DNA of 15,495 nucleotides, taken from contig JANBQC010000638.1 in the NCBI GenBank assembly GCA_027576995.1, positions 1 to 15,495 on the forward strand, in the 5' to 3' direction. Position 1 is the stretch's first letter. Every line of letters starts with the position of its first letter. The notes beneath the pieces are model-generated. The model searched no databases, was not told the DNA's origin, and was given only the letters and a program-made list of their open reading frames with translations. This stretch comes from Dimargaris cristalligena. Its lineage: Eukaryota > Kickxellomycota > Dimargaritomycetes > Dimargaritales > Dimargaritaceae. The translations under genes were made by a program, and so were the position numbers. Below, piece after piece: positions 9,036 through 15,495 of the stretch.

Positions 9036-9036
9036 A
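9031..9036 (+). promoter_or_regulatory. AATAAA polyadenylation signal overlapping the ankyrin stop
   Basis: AATAAA overlaps the last sense codon and TAA stop (9033-9035) of the ankyrin gene. If used, the 3' untranslated region would be very short. Position fits, but the motif is common, so use is unproven. Confidence 0.35.
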
Positions 9037-9615
9037 GACCTGGAATTTCCGATACTCTCCTTCCCTAATTGGTTCGCAACCAGCGACAGATACACTAATT
9101 CACTGTTACCTATGCACACCAGAACTCGGCGACTGAGACCAGGGATTTTTCTGATACATAGTTCTTACTAAAAAGCGGGTTGTTCAATGCGTAAAATAAG
9201 GGAGCACTACATGGTTAGGGGACCACATGCACTTGAAACGGTTGTGCCAGGGCTCTCCATATATTAATAGGGTTATGTAGTTATATTCCGCTTGTGGGGA
9301 GTTGCGATTTTTTACACTGATTTGCTCTCTAATACTCTCTGATACTGCTACATTTGGGCGGCGTTTCCTCTCCTACTGGCCCAAACGAACATAGTAGATA
9401 GTAACTTAGCTACATGGGTATCGATCTAGAATAGACCAACCAGGGTATCATGGTATTGTGATCATCCTCCCTTCGGGATCACACGGGGCTTATGGCGAAT
9501 GCCGTACGGGCTGCTGAATTGGCTGCAGGAAGTCGACTGACTTGGGATCATCCCCAACAATTCGCGAATCCTTCCTAGAACGATTTGCATTTTATTTTTT
9601 GCTAAGCCCAAGGTA

Positions 9616-9623
9616 CCCCCCCC
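9616..9623. repeat. C8 homopolymer
   Basis: Eight consecutive C between GGTA and GGTC. It is the first of five long G/C runs in the gene-poor region. Confidence 0.8.
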
Positions 9624-10506
9624 GGTCAACTTTACTACTATTTCTCTTTCGCATGGGCCGCAAATTGCCAGGCCCATATCGGAAAACTGTGGACTTGGGG
9701 AGTGTAAGGCGTGCCTCGATCACGACTGACGGGGGACTTGCATCAGCAAACCCTATTTATTAATTCTATCTTTTACTATTACTAGTGTTGAATGATCGCA
9801 CCGCCACCATTCAATCATCCACTGGCAATCCCATTCAAGGGACATTAAATGCCCAAAACGGCATATGCCCCCGGGTGCCATGAAAACTGGGGTGCTTCAG
9901 ACCCCGAGGGCCTGCATGGGGAAGCAATGGCTGCTGGACCGTTGTTGTCACCTTCCATTTAATAATTACGTTGACATAATTCCGAATGTTACCTAGTCCG
10001 GCTGCAGGCCAGCTTCGTTACCCATACGCGGAGTTTGAATAAAGAGGCCTAGCTTGGTCTATTGGTCGGTGTTATTGTACATCATTGAGTGGACTTGCGC
10101 CCCGTTAGATATTCCGCAAGGCTGATTCACCAGGTGATATGTTTGACATGGGAAATCGCTGTAATAAAAACCGGCCCAGAATTTTAAGGACACGTTTGGG
10201 TAGGCCAAGGTAGTGAGATAAAATATAATAAGATAAAAAAGAGGGTACACCGTGCGTGTGGACCTAAAGCCGTGGAACTTAGCGGGTCCCATGAGCTCGG
10301 AAGTGGTATGATTGTTTGTACCTAGCCATGAGAAACACGGCGGAACCGCCTGACTGTCAATATTAAGGTATGCATTTGTCAATCTACTAAGCCACCTGTT
10401 GACGACGGCCCGATTATATTCGCCTACAGCAGAATAGTTCAACTAGGCATGGAGGAACGGTGCTTAAAATTATGTATATCATCTGCATATCCAGAGGCCG
10501 GAAAAT

Positions 10507-10532
10507 TGGGGGAGGGGAGGGAGAGAGAGACA
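10507..10532 (+). repeat. GA-rich simple sequence
   Basis: A purine-only stretch of G-runs and GA dinucleotides (GGGGGAGGGGAGGGAGAGAG and on). Followed 56 bases later by a pyrimidine-only C7-T-C5 tract at 10589-10601, so the two can partly pair as an inverted purine/pyrimidine repeat. Confidence 0.5.
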
Positions 10533-10816
10533 CATCGTGGACCGAGTCGAAGTGCAGCAACTATTGGAACCAGACCCAGTCAGAACCACCCCCCCTCCCC
10601 CAATATATTTTTGCGGATAGGGATGGGTGTAGAGGCGGGCTTAGGTGTCAAGTAGCACCTGCCTAAATGATTTCCATTCCGTTCGACCGAATGATCCTAA
10701 ATATATAAACGGTCCAACTATTAAATAAATTTAAGGATATTCACGAAGAGTGTGCTGGGGTGTTTTAGGCATGGTAATGACACCAGTCAAATGCGGGGAT
10801 GATTCCGTTGACTAAT

Positions 10817-10826
10817 GGGGGGGGGG
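10817..10826. repeat. G10 homopolymer
   Basis: Ten consecutive G after CTAAT. Such runs are prone to slippage and to sequencing length error. Confidence 0.8.
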
Positions 10827-10976
10827 TGGCATCCCTCCGAGAACCATTCAAAAGGTGATAGAACGGAGGCCTCCTATTTAAAATATATTACACCTGGGAT
10901 TGTCCATCCTCCGAATTAATTAGAATGCACCGCAGGCATGTCTTTATTGCCATTAATTTACGTCCAGCCGGAACCA

Positions 10977-10994
10977 CCCCCCCCCATTTTTTTT
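10977..10994. repeat. C9-A-T8 homopolymer pair
   Basis: Nine C, one A, then eight T. It ends the second copy of the CCAG-AACCACCCCCC motif. Confidence 0.8.
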
Positions 10995-11312
10995 GGACAC
11001 CCCATTCATATTTGGATTTTTTATTTTAAACCAATGACCCCGTCATTCTTAATGCCGGGTCATGGTTTAAAATCACCTAAATGGGAAAATGTCGGACTTT
11101 ATGTTACAGGATACTGCTTAGTCCCAGCATAGGACCGGGTAATGTCTTGTCTGATAAGGCACGTCCATACCTGTAAGTCCACTATCACTGGTAAGCCACG
11201 GACTGCCTACATTGCGCCATGAATAGTCATTATGAAGGCATATTTTATTAGGGCCAGCTACATGTGCATCTTCTTCAGCTCTAACACCCCATTATACAAC
11301 CACTGCTACATG

Positions 11313-11321
11313 CCCCCCCCC
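11313..11321. repeat. C9 homopolymer
   Basis: Nine consecutive C between ATG and TTCGG in otherwise AT-rich, non-coding-looking sequence. Confidence 0.8.
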
Positions 11322-12197
11322 TTCGGACCCGAATACACCCCCAATTATGTTGTTTCTAATCACATTCACATCCCAGAAGTCATTTGTGCATTAATTTACA
11401 TCATGCTAGCGTGTTTTTGCCATTATTAGTAATAGCCGCTGCGCTTGCTGTCGATTTCTAATTCCTCTACAGTCACTTCAATGGGGTATTGATTTATTTC
11501 TCCGCGTATTCAGAAAAAATATATTCATAGAACCTTGGCCCTATAGCGAACCTGTGACAGCGGAGGAGGGAGATCATAAACATATCTATAAATGTGTCAG
11601 CAAAAATAAATAAAGTGACGGAGTTGGATTGTTCGATAGAATTTACCATAAGCAAATGAGTGGTTACTGACAACAAAAGCCCCCTGGGATTTATCGGAAT
11701 TGTGCGATACTACCCCCGAAAAAGAAAATCTGCATCTTAGGATTTTTCCATTTTACTAAACAACTTATCGGTGTGCAGAGCATTTGGTAAATCCAGCTGA
11801 GAGTCGTAGTATATAAAATCCAACATATCTTAGCAATCTGTCCTTTAGTGTAAGAATTTGCGCATTTTGGAAAATAAAAAATACTCGTATCGCATATTCG
11901 AAAGTATAAGGTGCTGGTCCATACACCTATTCAACCGTGCACTTGTTCACGACTGATAATTAACTTGCGGCAGGTTAGATGGTGACTTGTTAGTATTTGC
12001 GGATACATACAATGTAAATGAGGTGCCGTGTCTAGATCGTCAAAATAAGCCATAGTTAAGACAATGCTGAAGACTACCCCAATAGTACAGCGGTAAGCAA
12101 AATGGAATGTAATAATGCCCTGGGTTTGGCCGTAGATAATTCCGAATGCATAAGCGAGGCTGTATTTCGGCTAGTCTCATTATTCTAGTTTTGGTTA

Positions 12198-12217
12198 TTT
12201 GGAATATTTTGGAATAT
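12198..12217. repeat. Tandem 10-mer TTTGGAATAT, two copies
   Basis: Two perfect back-to-back copies of the 10-mer in AT-rich sequence. Small and probably incidental. Confidence 0.55.
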
Positions 12218-12502
12218 CTCGAATACAAAGGTTTATGAAGGGGTGGGGCTGTTGAAAACAAAGAGGAAACATGTGTAATTAATATAGGACTATTAATGGT
12301 TTATTAATACTCGCTATCACACCGTTTCCATGCGAAACAAACACACATGGAAGTTGACTTAGGGCCCAGAAAATTCCGGTTTATTCCATTATCTTCTAAA
12401 ATAATGCACACTTTTGACCCCCCACGGATAGAGAAAATGATGATTGGAATCATGAGTCGTGTGAAAGCTTGCAATATTACCTTATCAATCTACAGTGGAA
12501 TT

Positions 12503-12513
12503 GGGGGGGGGGG
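12503..12513. repeat. G11 homopolymer
   Basis: Eleven consecutive G, the longest such run in the window. It lies inside a 74-codon plus frame (12347-12571) that I do not believe is coding. Confidence 0.8.
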
Positions 12514-13057
12514 TTATGTTAATGCCACCAGTTCCATTCCACTTGCTAATAAGGGCTTTTCCAAGTATTAATGGAAATCTGAAAGGGAACTTCTGGTTAG
12601 TACGAGGATACAATACTTTGCGGTTCTGCATAGGGATCGAGGACTAATATGGACTATAGACTATCTTCAACTAATTATGCACCATGTTCCTTCAGTTGAA
12701 CGACCAGCTAAATGGGGATTAGCCGCTAAGTGGGGTGGGAACCTATAGCCTCGAACCTTACTCTGTGAGGTTACGGAGCAATAGAAATAATAGTGATTAT
12801 AAATTCAATTTCCGGTGTAATTAGTCTGGACGGAAGTCTTAATCCTAGCCAGGTCCACGCTGTATCTTTTTTAGCCTAATAGGTAATATATTACAAAGGC
12901 AAAGGGTGAATTTGACATTTTTACATGGCCGTTTAGGTAGACTTGGTAAGTCCCCCAATCATTTGGCAACGGTTAGACATCGGTCATTGATTGGTTATAT
13001 TCGTACAGTTTATCGATTTGATCTGTCCCTTTATGGTTTTTAAAGGTAAGGATTGAG

Positions 13058-13485
13058 TCACCGATGTCCGGTGTCCGTTCTGGTGTCATATGTAGGCCAG
13101 GTCAATTCAGAATGCTGGCTGAGCATATCTATTTGCCTGTACTCTATTGTCTCATTGGTACCGTCATCACAGGCCAGATGGGCAATACCCTGTTTATCCA
13201 GTGACGTAATACGCACCGAGTTTTCGGCTATACAAGGTGATCTCACTTGCGTCAGACTGACCCGCTTGCTGAGAAACATTCCCCTGGAAGCAGCGCAGGA
13301 ACAGACCATGGCCTGAAATTGGAGGGCAGGCCCAAAGTAGTAAAAATAGGGGGGGATAGCCCGCACAGGGGTGCCCTACATTCAACAGGTATTCTCACAC
13401 GGGTTGGGCCGGAAATGAAGGCATTCCCAACATCGCTGGCCAGAGCTCTGGTCAAGTTGCTGTGGATCGACCTTAATTCTGGGGA
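13058..13485 (-). other. Candidate minus-strand coding exons, Tudor-like pattern
   Basis: Low-confidence candidate. Reading minus, an open segment 13485-13399 ends ...FISGPTR and is followed by an intron-like stretch 13398-13313 (86 nt: donor GTGAGA, TTTTTACTAC branch-like site, then TTTCAG). The second segment, 13312-13058, continues in phase 0. It encodes KRVSLTQ, then VRITSLDKQGIAHLACDDG and TNETIEYRQIDML. The order V-x-I-T-x-L-D-x2-G-x-A-x-L-x2-DDG-x2-E-x-I-x-Y resembles Tudor/SH3-like barrels, where an RV strand is followed by a G-x-V-x-F-DDG hairpin. I see no start codon, no convincing flanking exons and no name. Other frames across the same bases are also open, so it may be chance. Confidence 0.22.
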
Positions 13486-14234
13486 CTAGACCCTCCACCA
13501 GACTGGTAAATCAGGGTCGTTGGTTGGAATAGGCGAACACCCATCTAGTAGAAGTTGTTGGTAAGGGGGGTTCTGATCCGACTATTTGGTTTGATCGGAT
13601 ATGGATGATGGGACGGCGGCGATAGATGGGCACCATTCTCAGGCTTTGTTAGTATATACCTAATGGAATGCAACAGCAGTGAAACACACCCACCCATGCT
13701 GAACTATCACCGAGGTGCATAAGCCTTCTGGTACCGTCTAGGAGTCCCTGTATCCGGGTGCCGGTTTCTATAGTAACCAATTTACCGTAGGGGCGGGGGT
13801 GTAGTATAGCACAGTGTGCCAAATTAGTAAATTGAGTGTTGGAATGACCCATCTTAATCGGATTTCTTGATGGGCCATGGCCGAATGGTTCCCCATCCCG
13901 ACCATGATAGGATGTTGGGTAATCGCCATCATTGGCCGAGATGGGTTATACACTTCGTCTTAAATTCACCGGGACCGCTGCTCAGGGTCTAGTGGCCATC
14001 CACCGGAGCCGCTATACGACGGGCCTGATCGTTAAACGGGGTGGATGACAGTATCACCCCCCGACCTGTGTCTCCATTAGGCGATTATCAGGTCATCCTG
14101 ATGCACAAGACGAGTTGGAAGCGAGCGGGTAGGTCATTTTGGGTCAATTGACCAACCCCTTCTTATTTATTTGCTTATATTTCAATTGATTAAACTCTGG
14201 CCTTGTCCATTCGCCCACTATATATAAATATTAA
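13486..14234. other. Unassigned region
   Basis: About 750 bases, richer in GC than the region to its left. All three plus frames and at least one minus frame are open for 30-45 codons around 13860-14045 and translate into plausible-looking peptides, so none can be singled out. If the reverse transcriptase relic to the right is real, this could be its 5' part, but I found no endonuclease motif. Confidence 0.35.
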
Positions 14235-15056
14235 TTATTGGAAATTGGGTGTCGGCCGAGGATACCGCAAACCTTGATAATGGGACTGGTAATACCCGTT
14301 GTTAAGAAGGGGGAGGAGGGCCCTGAACTTTCCTCCTACCGGTTATGGGCGTGTCCCAAGAAGCAATTAATGTACCCTGCTGTATTCCGGTGACCTGAAA
14401 CCCCCTTCCACCAGCACCTTCACCTCCATCCGTTGATCAGGCGAGGGCTAACGTATCCTATTTTGGGCCAATACCGATTCAACCCGGTATTTGTAAACTT
14501 TGGACGGTGCGGGGGGTCAGGCTGGCATGGGGGGAAGGGGACCCGCTGGCCTAGAATCTCCGGTTGAGCTGGTCGACCTCATCGACTGCTGACGGGTATA
14601 TTTAATAATAGGCGCTCCCCATTGATTATACTTGGCGTTGCCTCTATCTGAGGTCGCCCAACTCTACCCCACAGGGCCAAAGACCGTTGCCTTGTCTCGC
14701 CCTGGGAAGGTTTGCCCAGGGGTTTTCACACGCCCGAATAAAGGAAGGTGGAATGAATAACACGCCGGTTTCTATTTACTATTCTTTTGAATCAAATTAT
14801 GTGGCCCAAAAAAAGCAAATGGTTAGTCGAAGAAGCGAGGGGTGGTATATCCTCCATGGTATTTTGCGATGTGCTGATATCAAGGATCGATCGTTCCCTA
14901 TATTTTAGTGAATGTTATAGTAGCATCACCCATTGTAATCGGATAGATTCGCCAACACCTACCGTCGGAAAGGCGCCATTTCTTACCACGGCCAGGGAGA
15001 CTATAGCGCGACCTAACCGGGGGAAGTTCTCAGGCCTATTGATACATCTCTCCTAA
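14235..15056 (+). mobile_element. Possible decayed non-LTR retrotransposon reverse transcriptase
   Basis: Low-confidence candidate in a single frame broken by stops at 14391, 14565, 14649, 14739 and 14754 before a terminal TAA at 15054; about twice as many would be expected in random sequence of this length. Motifs in order: at 14265-14342 P-x5-G-L-V-I-P-V-V-K-K-G then eight residues and YR, matching in spacing the LINE pattern P-x2-W-x2-G-x3-P-x2-KKG...YRPI (the W is L here). At 14469 QYRFNP sits where Q-x-GFRPG is expected. At 14568 an A-G-R-PHRLL stretch recalls AFD-x-V-PH-x-LL but lacks the catalytic Asp. At 14838 RGGISSMVF recalls QGxPLSPxLF. The YADD box was not found. The resemblance may be coincidence. 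Confidence 0.22.
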
Positions 15057-15495
15057 TAGCCAGTTCCTTGCTTGCCGCGGGGAGTAGGAGTGGGAGAAAA
15101 AGGCGTCATTGGTATTTGGGCCCAATTGCTCTCACGCTACGTACCACCCATCATTTGTGTCTCGTTCGTTCGTTCTATTCAGGGCAATTAGTCGGCCGGA
15201 TGGACCATTGGAGTAACTGGCGTCCCACGATATAGCAATGCCCGCGCCATCCCGTTCCTTCTCGATTTCAAGTCCGTCTCCCGCGCTCAGCATTCAGGCG
15301 AGTCTCTGTTGCGCAATCATCAACTATTCCGGGGCTGGCGGGCATAACTTGGTGAAGAGAGGCTTACCCTGCTACGAAAAAATAGTAAAATTAATAATAC
15401 TAAGAAAAGAGGGAGAATTGAAAGCGACCCATTATTGGTTAGCAACGGGCCTGGAATAGGCATTGGATTGTTTATCGGATTGCATTCGTGGGTAC
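15057..15495 (+). other. Unassigned right edge with a frame open to the end
   Basis: No recognisable gene. A pyrimidine tract with three CGTT units ends in CAG at 15180-15182 and would make a good splice acceptor. From 15192 one plus frame runs to the window end (about 100 codons) with a single TAA at 15345-15347; its last residues, GPGIGIGLFIGLHSWV, are hydrophobic. Another plus frame (15238-15459) overlaps it. One stop in 100 codons is not unusual enough to claim a gene. Confidence 0.3.

Larger units (their letters stand above)
9037..13057. other. Gene-poor region, no recognisable gene
   Basis: About 4 kb, mostly AT-rich, without a protein or RNA gene I can name. Open frames reach at most 127 codons (10059-10442, minus) and none shows a domain. 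Distinct content: five G or C homopolymers of 8-11 nt, a GA-rich patch (about 10507-10532), a near-duplicate CCAG-AACCACCCCCC motif (10577 and 10964), and a tandem 10-mer TTTGGAATAT at 12198-12217. Donor-like GTAAGT or GTAAGG sites occur (about 9702, 11173, 12946), so short exons of a large-intron gene could hide here as in the ankyrin gene, but I could not assemble any. Confidence 0.5.

Noticed and set aside
9441..9545. Coding-looking peptides near 9.45 kb
   Set aside because: All three plus frames are open here and each looks protein-like, so no frame is supported over the others.
10059..10442. 127-codon minus-strand ORF
   Set aside because: No recognisable motif, AT-rich low-complexity middle, no flanking exons or start context. 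Chance is a sufficient explanation.
12347..12571. 74-codon plus ORF with an FD ... VN spacing like reverse transcriptase blocks
   Set aside because: The first catalytic Asp is missing, it is interrupted by a G11 run, and its position is out of order with the better candidate at 14235.
13860..14045. Peptides such as MGYTLRLKFTG and MAEWFPIPTMIG
   Set aside because: Three overlapping plus frames are equally plausible; no splice pair or homology decides between them.

Overview
The window is eukaryotic nuclear DNA, most likely from a fungus. The signs are spliceosomal introns with GTAAGT-type donors, a nuclear-type tRNA-Phe without an encoded CCA, pyrimidine-rich tracts just before start codons, and three recognisable eukaryotic proteins. 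An early-diverging fungal lineage is plausible, because an ANKRD40-like gene sits beside fungal-style compact genes, but this is inference and I cannot name the species.

The left part (1-4575) is compact. It holds a tRNA-Phe(GAA) cut by one base at the window edge, an intronless nine-spanning membrane protein of the TM9SF/EMP70 family (695-2641), and galactose-1-phosphate uridylyltransferase (GALT, 3229-4575). The last 34 codons of GALT lie in a second exon behind a 189-nt intron. The middle part (5974-9035) holds a gene that is easy to miss. It has six short exons totalling 984 nt and encodes a 327-residue ankyrin protein that resembles animal ANKRD40 in its N-terminal repeats, a central FVPNYL motif and a C-terminal domain. 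Its five introns measure 206, 185, 471, 447 and 769 nt, so two thirds of the locus is intron.

The right part (9036-15495) has no gene I can name. Five G or C homopolymer runs of 8-11 nt lie in about 3 kb of it. It also holds two low-confidence candidates: a two-exon minus-strand reading frame with a Tudor-like pattern (13058-13485), and a broken plus-strand frame with spaced motifs like a non-LTR retrotransposon reverse transcriptase (14235-15056). Many short frames here look protein-like in translation on several strands at once, so appearance alone is not evidence of coding.

All confident genes are on the plus strand. They do not form a pathway: TM9SF works in Golgi/endosome membrane traffic, GALT in cytosolic galactose breakdown, and the ankyrin protein has no known role, though a PKKRK motif suggests possible nuclear entry. 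Each appears to be an independent transcription unit.
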